Part shown: one piece after another, positions 43,155 to 55,732 of the stretch | Position numbering within the stretch: position 1 is the stretch's first letter | Layout: every line of letters starts with the position of its first letter | Assembly (NCBI GenBank): GCA_036927565.1 | Contig: JAYESD010000002.1 | Location: 226,321,605 to 226,385,604 of the forward strand | Direction of reading: 5' to 3' | Length of the DNA: 64,000 nucleotides | DNA from: Tuctoria greenei | Lineage: Eukaryota > Streptophyta > Magnoliopsida > Poales > Poaceae | Made by a program: the position numbers and the translations under genes | Notes under the pieces: generated by a model | Databases searched by the model: none | Seen by the model: the letters and a program-made list of their open reading frames with translations, nothing else | Told to the model about the DNA's origin: nothing

Positions 43155-45959
43155 GTTACACTCTTGAGGAAAGAGAACATTTGGATTGTGGATTCAGGTT
43201 GCTCACGCCACATGACCGGTAACAAAGAATGGTTTTCCTCCCTCTTTTTTGTGTCATGTGTAGAGAATGTTACTTTTGCCGATAATTCTTCAACTCCTAT
43301 AATTGCTAAGGGTTCGATCAGAGTAAATGATCACTACACTTTGAAGGATGTGACCTTGTTAAAAATTTTAAATACAACTTGCTTTCTGTTTCACAACTAC
43401 TAGATGAAAATCTGGAAATTATTTTCACTAAAAATTGTTGCAAAGTTGTAAATTCAAATAGGGAGCTTATTTTTAACATGTCTCTGTTTGGAAGTGTTTT
43501 TAAAGCTAATTTTGATATGTCTTCCTCTAAGCATAGGTGTCTAGTTGCTAATGATTCAAAGGACTTATATTTTTGGCATCGTAGACTTGGTCACATAGGC
43601 TTTGATCATCTAATGTGTGTTAGTGCTCTTGGTCGCATACGTGGGCTGCCTAATCTTAAAAGGGACAAAGAAATTGCGTGCTCTTCTTGTAGACATGCTA
43701 AGATGGTTGCAGGTTCACATACTCCTCTCACAATGATCATGACAACTGAACCGGGTCAACTTTTGCATCTTGACACCGTAGGACCTTCACGTGTTCAATC
43801 CTTCGGAGGTAAATGGTATGTTCTTGTGATTGTTGATGATTATTCTAGATACTCTTGGGTTTACTTTATGGCATCTAAGAATGAAGCTTTTAGTTACTTT
43901 AGAACTTTATTTCTTAGATTATCAATTGATCACCCAGGATCTTTAAAAGCAATTAGAAGTGATAACGGAACTGAATTTAAAAATCAATCTTTTGATCACT
44001 TTTGCACTGAAAATGGAATAGATCATCAATTCTCTTAACCATATGTACCTCAACAAAATGGTGTTCTAGAAAGAAAGAACAGAACCTTATTTGAGATGGC
44101 TAGGACTATGCTTCATGAATATCAAACTCCTAGAAATTTTTGGGCTGAGCAATTGCAACCGCTTGTTATGTCTCAAATCATGTTTTCTTGCACGCTAAGC
44201 TAGGTAAAACACCATATGAGCTCCGGTTTGGACATAGGCCTAGTTTTATATACTTTTGGGTCTTTGGTTGCAAATGCTTTGTTAAGAAACATGGTAATAT
44301 TGATAAATTTGAACCTAGATCCATTGATGGCATATTTCTTGGTTATCCATCTCATACTAGATGCTACCGTGTGCTTTTACTCGACACTAACAAAATTGTG
44401 GAGACTTATCAGGTGTCTTTCGATGAAGCTAGCCCAGGTACTAGCTCAAACATTGCAGGTCCGGATCCATATCCTCAGGGGGAGGATATTTTCGATGATG
44501 AAGAAGAAGAGTCGGTGATATTGCCCGATAGTTCCGAAGCTGACACGTGTCCAACTCCGAACTTTGAACAAGCTCCAACTACCATCTCTGCTGGTCCTGA
44601 TCGTCCACAAGCCACAAACTCATCAATCTGCGATGAACCTGATGAAGAAGAAGCTTGTGAGACATCTGTTCCCCTACGGATTTACAAGAATCATTTCCCG
44701 CAACAGATAATTGGAAGCTTACATGAACGAGTTACAAGATCCAAGTTTTCTGACTCCAATTCTCATGCTCATTCTACTTTTGTTGCTTTTTTTGAACCCA
44801 AATATATATCACACACACTCACTAATGAATCTTGGATTATTGCCATGCAAGAAGAGTTAGAAAATTTTGAAAGAAATTATGTTTGGAAACATGTACCTCC
44901 ACCTCAAGATCACACTTTAATTGGAACTAAATGGGTGTTTAAAAATAAACAAAGTGAGGATGGGGTTTTAATTATGAATAAGGCTAGATTGGTTGATCAA
45001 GGTTTCACACAAAGTGAAGGTCTAGATTTTGGCGAAAATTTTGCTCATGTTGCTAGATTAGAAGCCATAATAATTTTGTTAGCTTTTGCTGCATCTAAAG
45101 GTTTCAAGTTATATCAAATGGATGTAAAAAGTGTTTTTCTTATTGGATACATAGATGAGGAGGTTTATGTTAAGCAACCACCTGGTTTTGAAAATCCAGA
45201 CTTTCCTAATCATGTTTTCAAACTGACTAAAGCCCTTTATAGTCTAAAACAAGCCCCTAGAGCATGGTATGATAGGTCAAAAACATTCTTACTTGAAAAG
45301 GGTTTACCATGGCCAAGGTTGATAATACTCTTTTTGTGCTTAAGCATGGCAATGACTCATTATTCTTTCAAGTGTATGTGGATGATATTATCTTTGGTTG
45401 TGCTTCTCATGATCTTGTGTCCAAGTTTTCAGCTATGATGAGTTCAGAATTTGAGATGAGTATGATGGGAGAACTCACGTACTTTTTGGGGCTGCAAATC
45501 AAGCAAACTAAGGAGGGAACCTTTGTGCATCAAACGAAGTATATAAGAGACCTTCTTAAGCGCTTAAACATGGACAAAAGCAAGCCTCTTCGGGCACCAA
45601 TGGCAACAGCAACGACACTTGAACTTGATGAAGATGGTGAACCCGTGGATGAAAAAGAATATAGAAGCATGATTGAATCACTTTTGTACCTCACGACATT
45701 AATACTGGACGTACAATTCAGCATATGTCTTTGTTCACGGTTTTATGCTTTCCCACGTGCCTCACATCGTCAAGCCATCAAAAGAATTCTCTGGTACTTA
45801 CAAGGAACTCAAGAATTTGGCATTTTTCTTCCTTCTTCCAAAACTATTACTTTGAAAGCTTTTTCGGATGCTGATTTTGGGGGTTGTAGGATTGGGAAAG
45901 TACTTCTGGTGATTGTCATTTTCTTAGTAATTCACTTGTTGCTTGATCCTCTCGAAAAC
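43155..45959 (+). pseudogene. pol: Sirevirus S3 Pol, to mid RNase H
   Basis: Protease WIVDSGCSRHMTG (about 43180-43220). Pre-integrase FWHRRLGHIGFDHL and CSSCRHAK. Integrase Asp in LDTVGPS and RSDNGTEF, TAA 44036-44038, then NGVLERKNRT with the Glu. RT: WIIAMQEELENFERN, KWVFKNK, YQMDVKSVFL and the catalytic VYVDDIIFG (about 45375-45400). RNase H begins (AFSDADFGGC) and is cut at 45959 by the S4 LTR. Several frame changes, for example near 43360, 44150 and 45300. Confidence 0.88.
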
Positions 45960-47762
45960 TGTGAGACCTATGTGTGCTGAATACATTGGCTTTGATGATA
46001 AAAGTTCTGAAATTCTGCTAAAACATCTTTTTTAGCAAGGTCCGACTCTAGCTCCGAGCTTCTGCAACGTTCGACGTAAGGTGCGACTTGCTTTCTCTAG
46101 GTCCGACATGTTTTTTGGTAGCTCCGGTGAGCTTTGTCTTTAGCTCCGACATGTCTTTGATAGCTCCGACATGTCTTTGATAGCTCTGACATGTTTCTCT
46201 AGCTCTGGCTTTTGGGTTGACTAGTTCTGACTAGTTTTGGTCAGCTCCAGCGCTAGATCCGACTAGCTTCGGTTAGCTCCGGTGCTAGGTCCTGCTAGTT
46301 TTGATACGCTTTGGCGCTAGGTTGTACTAGCTTTGGTAAGCTCCGGCTCAAGCTACGGATAGCTTTGGCAAGGTTCGGAGCTTGATCGTAATGTTCCAAA
46401 TTTTCATGTGAAATGTTTCGAACTTGCTTTACAGTTATGGAAAGGTCGCTTAGTATTCTTTTACTAAGTTTTTGGTGTCTTTTGGTGGTTAAGGCTTATA
46501 TCATTTTGCTGTGCTTTGCAACATGCTTATGTGAGGTGCTCACGTAAGGTGTTGTGTTCGGAACTGACTTGAGTCAAGTCGTGGACTTGGGATCGTACGG
46601 ATTGGTTGTTTGTTCATGTGCAGGTGTTGCTTGAGTTCAAGTCATGGCTGGTGGCAGGATCCTTTGGACTACTCTCAGGGAAGAGATGAGGTTCCAACAA
46701 CCAAATTCAGGAGGAACTGTGGTTGAGCGGGTCAGGAGGTCGCGTAGGATGATTGAATCAAGGGCAGTGCATATGAAGGTTACTAGACGTCGAAGGAAGG
46801 TGTTTGCATGTATTCTACGGTGCATGAAGTGGAAACATGGTTCTGAAGATGGTTTGTGGATGGGAAGATCTGGTTGGAAGGATCAGATCGTATCGGTTGA
46901 TAACTTTGGCTGCGGTGGAGTCGGTTATGGCTCAGTATGGAAAGTATCGAGTTGGTTATGATAGGATTTCGTGTGGGTCACACATTTGAGTTGTTTTAGG
47001 AATGTGGGATACGTTCCTAAGGTGTTTGTAAGTCTTAAGATTACTTCTATATGCATATAGAAGAGTCCTAAGCAGTTATGGAAAGTTTCGATTCATGATC
47101 GGAGTAGGATTGGAGTCCTAGTTGAGATTGGGTTGGCCTAAGGGCTGGTTATATAAGCAAGGGAGGCCAGAGGTCATGAGAGGCGACTTTGAGGGTTGTT
47201 CCTCTTGTGTTCTATTGAATAAAATTCGTAGTTAGAAGGAACTTTTATACCTTGTTCGTCCGACTTGTTCAGATAAGTTTTACTCGCCGAGTTTCTGGAC
47301 AGCACTACCTTTCTTCGGTGGTTTTATTATAACTGTAGTTTTACAGATCCAATTGATGTAATTCTTTTTGGGTTGTCTTCACAACTTGATTATCTATCAT
47401 CTGTCAAAATTTCGTGGTCATTGGATAGGTGGTTTCTGATCTACACGAGTTTCTTTGCAGCGTTCCAGAACTGTTTTTCTCTGGTAGAACAGATTGACCA
47501 TTGTTCGATCTTTCGATCATAACTTGAGTTTCTCTCGACGGATTTGAGTGATTCTTCTTGTGTTTACTTCGTGACTTGATTCTCTCTGATATATATCACT
47601 TTTGTACGGTGAAACATGTTTATATTAGTCTCACACACGATTTCTCTAACAGATCATTTTTCTGCCAAAGGGGTTGAGATTTAATTGTTTCTGCTGCGTA
47701 AGATTTTGAAATCTACCATTCACCCCCCTATGGTAGATTTTCACGTGCTCTTCGATCCTACA
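45960..47762 (+). repeat. 5' LTR of Sirevirus S4
   Basis: 1803 bp, TGTGAGACC to CCTACA. The unit CTCCGACATGTCTTTGATAG is present twice in tandem near 46155-46200 and once in the 3' LTR. TATATAAG 47150-47157, AATAAA 47218-47223 and a CACGTG near the 3' end. Confidence 0.93.
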
Positions 47763-47824
47763 ATTGATATCAGAGCCATGGTGCTCTAATCATTATGATT
47801 TGCACGTGTTTTTGACTAATCATC

Positions 47825-50800
47825 ATAGAGAAATACTCTGCCAAACCTTGTGTGTTTGCTGGTATTGATTTTTAGGTTTGGAAGGCACACACCGAGGCTT
47901 TAATCCAGGCGCAAGGCTTTGCAATATGGGAGAAGGTGTACAAACCTTATGAAGTGCCACCAAATGATCAAGTTACGGCTACAAACCTACGGGACATCGA
48001 CAACAACAACAAAGCCCGAAACTTGATCATCCAAGGACTCACTTAGAGCGACTTCGACCGCGTTGCACATCTCTGATCGGCATACGATGTATGGAGAGCA
48101 CTTTGTGACTATCACGAAGGATCCAACACGATCAATGAGGTAAGCAGGGCCGGCCCTGGGGCAGTGCCCAAGAGGCGACCGCCCTGGGCCCTCGAAAATT
48201 AAGGGCCCCATTTAGATTTAAGTTATATATATTGCCAAACTCTAAATTTATACAAATGAATGTGATTTAACTGGTATTCAATCAATGATTAATAAACTAA
48301 TAATAACAGTCAGAAGGATAGTGAATTCGACTTTCAGATTTGACCCAACCAACTATTCCATCTTAGAATCAAGAGTGTTCCCGACAATACCTATGGTCAT
48401 GCAGAGTCAGAGGCCGACCACTCTATGCTACCGGCTCACGTAATCTCTTGAATTAAGCATCGATAACTCGAATATGAACTCCTATTCTTGTTTTTCGGTT
48501 GTCGTGACCGTGATGTAGAGGACTTCCGAAGGCTCTGGGTTTGCATGCCAACACTTAATAGCTTATGTCTTCTAAACGCTTAATTTCACCTGTTATTTTT
48601 TATGCATTGATCAATCTATGTATACTCCTAGCTAACTGATTTTCTCATATTTTTTCTCTCATCTAAGGTTGTACTAACTGAACTTTATTAAGTGATAGTT
48701 TAACTCTTACACATAATTTCAGTTAGATACTCAAAGTAATTTTATTTTATATCATTAGATAAGTTTCAATCAATTGTATTTTCAGTTTGTATAAGTGTTT
48801 TTAAATTTATTTTTGTGACAATATTAGTGAGAATAAACTTTATAAAACACTCACCCCATTCCGAAATAAGTGACATTTAGCGGAGCTAATTTAACTTAAA
48901 ATGAACTAGAATTATTGTTCTAAATATCTTTTTTTTTTTCAGAATAGAGAGTAGTTATAATTGATAATTTTTCTTTATATTTATGATCAACTAGAGGGCT
49001 TTAATTTTTTATTCGCCCCGGGCCCCCGAAAAGTTAGGACCGGCCCTGGAGGTAAGGCAAGACATGTTCAAGAAAGAATACATGCGCTTCGAGATGCAAC
49101 CCGGTGAGTCCATTGATGATCTCTTTGCTCGCTTTAACAAAATTCTCAGTAACTTGCGTAATGTCAACGTTAATTTTTCTGATGCTGAAAATGCTAGACA
49201 ACTTCTTACTGCATTAGACATGTCAATCTGGGAGATGAAAGTTACATCTATCCATAAATCTACTGTAATGAGTACACTTACTTTAGATGTGCTTTACTCT
49301 AAACTCAAAACTCATGAAATTGATATCTTATCACGTAAGAACCCAAATAAGTCTATTGCATTTGTCTCACAACATGATATGCCTAGCTCCGGCCAATCAT
49401 CATCTTGCAATACTCTTGCTTTGTTGTCCTCACTAACCCTAGAGCAGATCGAGTAATTTCCAAAGGAGGAGCTAGCACTTCTCTCTACTAGGTTCTCAAA
49501 AGCATTGCAAAATGTGAGAACCAGAATGAGAGGAAGCTCCGGACCTCAACGATGCTCGAATGTGGTAAGACAGGACACTTTCGTACAGATTGTCCTAATC
49601 TTTCAGGTTCTACTTGCCGAGAAGAAAAACAATCAAGGACGAAGCACTCCTCAACAAATGATAAGAAGAAGAAGAAGGTATTTACAGGTCACGAACTGGT
49701 GAACAGTTTTATCTCCGCAGTCCAGGAACTTCGCTCAAGTGACGTGGACATTGGAAGTGGCGAAGATGAAGATGATTTGGCCAACTTATGCTTCATGGCG
49801 GGCAGAACAAGATCAAGATCAAGTCAGAAGGATGCAGAACACAACAGTGACGACGATGAGGTATGTTCTACCTATAATGAAATGTGTGATGCAATTTCTC
49901 GTGCAACTATTATTGTTAAGAAAAAGGACAAAAAGCTTAGGAATAATGCTGCTAATTGAATCACTAGAATCTGAAATCAACCGTTTGAAAACCTTGATTC
50001 CTAGTGTTGATTCTTGTCCCTCGTGTGATTTAATCTATGAATAATTGTCCACATTAAGAACTGCACATTCCTCTACTCTAGATAGACTTGAACTTGAAAT
50101 TGAAAAGAACAAAAAGCATGCTGCACCTGACATTGGAAACTTAAAAGATGCTTCTTGTTCTACAATTGATTTGCATTGTTCTCGTTGTGATGATCTTGAA
50201 AAGAAACTAAAAGATGCTATGAATGACATTTCAATATTGAATAATTCTTTATGTTCTCATGAAGTTAAATATTGTTCTAATTGTAAATTAAAAGGAAAAA
50301 CTTCATGTGAAAATTGCCTTGATCTGTCCAATAAACTTGATAACATGCATAGGACATTAGATCGGTTTTGTAATAGGAATAAGAACCTAAACTTGCTGCT
50401 GAATTCTTCCAAGTCTTGAAATGATAAAATTGGTTTAGGTTTTGATTCTCATGCTCATGCTAAAACACATCCACCTCAAATTGTAAAATCATTTGGAAGA
50501 GGTTTGATCAAAATTGTCCCTAAACAAAAGGATGTGATCTTTGAATCTGCAGGAGTGCTTTCTAATTCTGTTTCTAATGCTGGATGCTCATCTAGACATG
50601 ATTAAGAAATTAAATTTCATTGTACTTATTGTGATAAAGATGGTCATGTTGTACATTTTTGTTATAGACTAGCTAAACAAATCAAAAAAGAATAAAATGT
50701 CTGCTAGATCTCATAGCTTTCATGCTAAACCTAAAATTAGAAACATGCAACAAGTTTTAATGAGTCAGAAATTTGAAAAGGTAGCTTCCGGACCCTCTGG

Positions 50801-51166
50801 TAAGAGACTTGCAAAGATAGCTCCGGTAGTTCCGATAGCTCTGGAAGCTCCCGGACCTTCTGTTGTTCCCTCCGGAGCTTCAGTTTTTGCTTTCGGACCT
50901 TCGGTTTGTGTATCCGGAGCTTTAGCTATTTCTTTTGAAACAAATGTCCACACCACCGGAGCTACGGGTTTTCGCTCTAAACGAGTAAAAACTTCTAAAT
51001 CAATCTTTAAGAACAGAAAATCTCAACCTTTAACCCATAACCTGCTGTTTTGTCACAGCTTTCGCGTGTTGTTCCTACTGGACGTCGCATGGCTCAGTAC
51101 TGGATTCTAAATTGCTTATTGACTAACCCCAGTATTGAGTCAACGATGAACTGTCCTTCTGTGTAG
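47825..51166 (+). pseudogene. gag: Sirevirus S4 Gag, split by a hAT-type element
   Basis: The start codon is ATA (47825-47827) as in S1. The frame stops early and is split at 48145-49048. It continues with EYMRFEMQPGESIDDLFARF, TALDMSIWEMKVTS, a TAA at 49454-49456, the first CCHC (ECGKTGHFRTDCP, with a frame change at about 49552), and the second CCHC after a stop shared with S1 (CTYCDKDGHVVHFC, about 50620-50660). The Ser/Ala/Pro linker is at 50760-50975. It ends at TAG 51164-51166. Confidence 0.85.
48145..49048. mobile_element. hAT-type non-autonomous element
   Basis: 904 bp. Ends CAGGGCCGGCCCTGG and, reversed, CAGGGCCGGTCCTAAC. Perfect 8-bp TSD GAGGTAAG (48137-48144, 49049-49056); the uninterrupted site is seen in S1. 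The first and last 60 bp are GC-rich, with GGGCCC blocks; the inside is AT-rich without a transposase. Confidence 0.93.
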
Positions 51167-52404
51167 GTTTCATGCTTGAGGAGGGAGAACATATGAGTTG
51201 TGGATTCAGGATGCTCACGCCACATGACTAGTAATAGAGAATGGTTCTCCTCCCTCTCCATTGTGTTACGTGTAGAGAATGTTACTTTTGTCGATAATTC
51301 TTCAACTCCTATAATTTCTAAGGGTTCGGTTAGAGTAAATGATCACTACACTTTGAAGGATGTGGCACTTGTCAAAAATTTGAAATACAACTTGCTTTTT
51401 GTTTCACAATTGGTAGATGAAAATCTGGAAATTATTTTCAAGAAAAACCGCTGCAAAGTTGTAGGTTCAAATAGTGAGCTTATTTTTAACATGTCACTAT
51501 TTGGAAGAGTTTTTAAAGCTGATTTTGATATGTCTTCCTCTAAGCATAGGTGTCTAGTTGCTAATGATTCCAAAGATTCATATTTTTGGCATCGTAGACT
51601 TGGTCACATAGGCTTTGATCATCTCACGCGTGTTAGTGCTCTTGATCGCATACGTGGACTGCCTAAGCCTAAAGGGACAAAGAAATTGTGTGCTCTTCTT
51701 GTAGACATGCTAAGATGGTTGCAGGTTCACATACTCCTCTCACAGTGATCATGACAACTGAACTGGGTCAACTTTTGCACCTTGACACCTTAGGACCTTC
51801 ACATGTTCAATCCTTCAGAGGTAAATGGTATGTTCTTGTGATTGTTGATGATTATTCTAGATACTCTTGGGTTTACTTTATGGAATCTAAGAATGAAGCT
51901 TTTAGTCACTTTAGAACTTTATTTCTTAGATTATCAATTGATCACCCAAGATCTTTAAAAGCAATTAGAAGTGATAACGGAGCTGAATTTAAAAATTAAT
52001 CTTTTGATCACTTTTGTGCTGAAAATGGAATAGATCATCAATTTTCTTCACCATATGTACCTCAACAGAACGGTGTTGTAGAAGGAAAGAACAGAACCTT
52101 AGTTGAGATGGCTAGGACTATGCTTGATGAATATCAAACTCCTAGGAAATTTTGGGCTGATGCAATTGCAACCGCTTGTTATGTCTCAAATCGTGTTTTC
52201 TTGCGTGCTAAGCTACGTAAAACACCATATGAGCTCCGGTTTGGACATAGGCCTAGTGTTACACACTTTCGGGTCTTTGGTTGCAAATGCTTTGTTAAGA
52301 AACATGGTAATCTTGATAAATTTGAACCTAGATCCATTGATGACATGTTTCTTGGTTATCCATCTCATACTAGAGGCTAACGTGTGATCTTGCTTGACAC
52401 TAAC
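51167..52404 (+). pseudogene. pol: Sirevirus S4 Pol, protease to integrase
   Basis: Protease VDSGCSRHMT is kept, but bases are lost just before it (near 51196). FWHRRLGHIGFDHL and CSSCRHAKMVAG follow, with a one-base frame change near 51683. Integrase Asp in LDTLGPS and RSDNGAEF, TAA 51997-51999, then QQNGVVEGKNRT, where the conserved ERKN context reads EGKN (the catalytic Glu itself is kept). It ends inside the post-integrase region (FRVFGCKCFVKKHG, GYPSHTRG) at the G2 LTR. Confidence 0.85.
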
Positions 52405-53283
52405 TGTCGGTACCCTGTGTACCGTATACCCCTTGGGACTGCAAAAAGACTAAAGAAACTTTAGCCGTCTGAGTTGAAGACCTCTGAAGGCCCCACAAGT
52501 CATATGGGACCGGACCTGCCTCTCTTCTATGGTTAGTCCCTGTGCTGCCACATGTATCCTACAATTGGAGCTAAATCCCACACATGAGAAAGCTCCAGGC
52601 TAAATACCAGTGCGGCACCTCCGAACCTAACCCCCGACAGAGGGAAGCTTCGGTCCTGACACGTGTATAACAGTACCGGACCTACTCGTCCCAGACGGTA
52701 AGCTCCAGAGCTGCCAAGTGTCCAACCGCTGGACCTTCAACTTCAACAATCAGACTGGTGGACCTCCAACGGCTCGGACCTTCAAGGGACAATCAAGGAC
52801 TTCAAGACCCGATCAAGTGTCATTGAGACCATCTTAAAGACACAAAATCAGAGGGCCCTTAATACCAGTAACGGCACTGTCAAGGGTTGTTACCATGCTA
52901 TTAAGGGTAATTAAGCTCATTAATTGTTTATTAAGCATCAGTAATCGCCAGGGCCACATGTCGGGCCAGGCTAACGATGTAACGACTAGTCCTTGTGCTA
53001 TAAAAGGACTGGTCGAGCGATACACAGGGGACAACCCCAGACCCCCAGACTTAGAGACTCTTCCAGACTAAGCTCTCACACACGCTCACAAGTGCTCAGA
53101 CGCCCAATACAACAACTACACACCCCGTGGAGTAGGGTATTACGCTTAGGTGGACTGAACCACGTAAATCCTCGTGTCAACTTGCCATCGTGTTCTGAAT
53201 CTCTGCGCGCCCACAACCAAACTAAAAACTCCGCGGGCTGCCAGTGGTAGTACCGGGAGAATTGCTGGAACCAGACTCCGACA
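52405..53283 (+). repeat. 5' LTR of G2
   Basis: 879 bp, TGTCGGTACCCTGTG to GACTCCGACA. TATAAAAG at 52999-53006. Related to but clearly diverged from the G1 LTR. PBS at 53286-53304. Confidence 0.92.
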
Positions 53284-53319
53284 GTTGGCGCACCAGGTAG
53301 GGGGGCCCATGATTCAAGG

Positions 53320-55732
53320 ATGGTGAACTCTGCTGCTGGATCGTCCAACGGCAACCCTACTGTGCAACCTGCTGGAGGCAATCCCTCCAACATGCAGCAG
53401 CCAGCAGGTGCTGTGGCTCCAGCAGGAGTCATGCCACCGCCGCCACCGTCCGCACTGGCAAATCAAGCTGGACAGCGAGATGGGATGTTTGCGTCAGTCA
53501 CGGCATCGGCGAACAACAACCCTGAACACGCGCTCCATACCGCGTGTGCTCTTCTCCAATGTCCACCGCCTCCAGAAGTATCCCAGGGTGCAATGAAGCA
53601 GTGGAGGGCTGATGTGGAACACTTGGTTGCAGCAGCAGCCAATCACATCAGCAACCAAGGTCCTCCCCCCTCGGGTCGGGCCCCATCGCAGCATCAGACC
53701 GTGTCGGGTAGACTTGGTCCGCACGCTTCACAACACAGGAGGCGTGCTGCATCTCAACAGGCAACGTCGCTGCCATCCGGGGTGCGACACACCCATACGC
53801 TAACCAGGCTTTCAACTCACGACCTTCGGGCGGAGCTTGATCGCTGTTACCGTGAACAGGATGGCCGTGTCCATATTGATTGCACTCGCGAAAAGCGAGA
53901 GGCTCGAGACAGTCTTGCTCCCAAAGGAGTAGGGGGAGGTTGTTCTGCCCTGGCCATGAACCTACGCATGGTCAGATGGCCGCAGAAGTTCCGGCCTCAC
54001 CTGCTGGAGAAATTTGACGGGACTGTCAATTCCGCTGAGTTTATCCAAATCTACTCCACCGCAATCCTTGCGGCTGGAGGCAATGAGGATGTAATGGCCA
54101 ATTATTTCCCTGTGGCTTTGACTGGGACCGCCAGGTCCTGGTTCATGAGCCTTCCGCCCGACTCCATAACCAGTTGGGCGGAACCGTGCCAATAGTTCGC
54201 CGCCAATTTTGGGAGTTCATACACCCGACCAGGCACAGAACTGGACCTTTTTGCTGTTAAGCAGAAGGGGGGAGAGTCCTTGCGATCCTTCATACAGAGG
54301 TTCTCCCAGGTACAAAACAACATATGTTCTATTTAAGCGCTTCTGTTATTGTGGCATTTAGATAGGGCGTACGAGACAAGAAGATGCTGGAGGAGCTGGC
54401 AACAAAGGAGGTCACCAGCGTCACAGAACTCTTCAGCTTGGTAGACAAGTGCGCCAAAGCTGTGGAGGGCCGTGAAATGCACTCCCAACCACCTTCGGAG
54501 GACAACAAAAAGTCCTCCAAGGGTGAAGCCACTACCTTCGGGAGTGGCAAGAAGAAGAAAAAGTCCAACAGCAAGAAAAAGCCGTCGGCCGGCACACCTA
54601 CAGCCGCTGCTGCCGCAGCTCCGGGTGGCCGGGGGCCACGCCTTGAGAAACGACCTCGGCTGTCGTCTAAAGATGGAGGCAGCTCCAAGATGTGGTTTCC
54701 TATACACAAGACGAACAACCACAACTTTGAAGGCTACCGAGAGGTCCAGAACCTTGTTGAGCGCTACAACAAGCATCGCGAAGAAGTTCCTTTTTGTCAA
54801 AGGGAAGGAAAACAAAAAGTTGACGAAGCTCCGGCTGAAGAGGAGTTAGGATTTTAGGACCCTAAAAAGGTCTTGAAGGCTGTTTACACCTCCGTCGACG
54901 ACGACTCCGATGTCTCCGACAATGAGCGTCGGAAGACCATGAACACTATCTTTGGTGGTTCATGGGACATCACCTCCCGCCATGTCCTCAAGACCATGCG
55001 GCGGTACATGGCCTCAGTAGCTTCCACCGCCAGGGCAGAGCCGCACCAAAAGTGGATGGACACTGCCATCACTTTTGATGCTTCAGACTGCCCTCAGAAC
55101 ATGATCGGAGCTGGTCAACTCCCATTAATGGTATCTCCGACCATCAACAACATCCAGCTCCACCATGTGATGGTGGACGGAGGTTCAAGGTTGAACCTCA
55201 TATGCTTTGAAGCTTTTGTCAAGCTTCAACTCCGACCTTCAGATCTTCGCCCCTCCTGACCTTTCTCCAGAGTAGGTCCGAGGGCCATAACACCACTCGG
55301 TGCCATTACCTCTCGATGACCTTCGGGACTCAGGAGAATTAGCGCACTGAGAAGTTGGTATTCGACGTGGCGCAAATCAACTTACCATTCAACGCCATCT
55401 TGGGCAGGCCAGCCTTGTACAAGTTCATGGCTGCTGCTCATTATGGCTATTTGGTGTTGAAGATGCCAACACCAGCAGGTTTTCTCCGGATCTGCGAAGA
55501 TCGCACCACCGGAGTGACTGCTCTAGGAGAACTCCATGCGCTTGCTACAGCGTAGGAGGAAGAATCTGGAAAGGAGCAAGCTCCAAAACCCTCGAGCATT
55601 CATCATCGAGGCTCAACCTCCGCACCTCACATGCAACCAAGCGTCGACACCAACATCCCTGTTAAAGTCGTCCAAATCGGTTCCGACACTGCTCAGACCA
55701 CCCATATATTAGGAGGTCTGAATGACAAATAA
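53320..55732 (+). pseudogene. gag: Tat G2 Gag and protease
   Basis: ATG 53320. Same plan as G1: Pro/Ala/Gln-rich N-terminus, gag fold (FRPHLLEKFDGTVNSAEF), stop TAG 54193-54195, one-base loss near 54335, then the Lys-rich tail (GSGKKKKKSNSKKKPSAG) and TAG 54855-54857. The protease loop MVDGGSRLNLI is at about 55168-55200 and NAILGRPALYKF at about 55393-55428, with TGA 55257-55259 and frame changes near 55315 between them. It ends at TAA 55730-55732, homologous to the TAG of G1. Confidence 0.85.

Larger units (their letters stand above)
39080..45959 (+). mobile_element. Sirevirus S3, interrupted by S4
   Basis: 5' LTR (39080-40846), PBS (40849-40860), gag, and pol up to the middle of RNase H. 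At 45960 the LTR of S4 begins at its first base, so S4 sits inside S3 and the rest of S3 should follow right of the window. The left TSD candidate is GAGGC (39075-39079). The LTR is more diverged from the others, so S3 is a distinct or older copy. Confidence 0.88.

Noticed and set aside
39080..47762. S3 as a complete element with LTR C as its 3' LTR
   Set aside because: The S3 internal region ends in mid RNase H without 3' region or PPT, exactly at the first base of LTR C. Insertion of S4 fits better.
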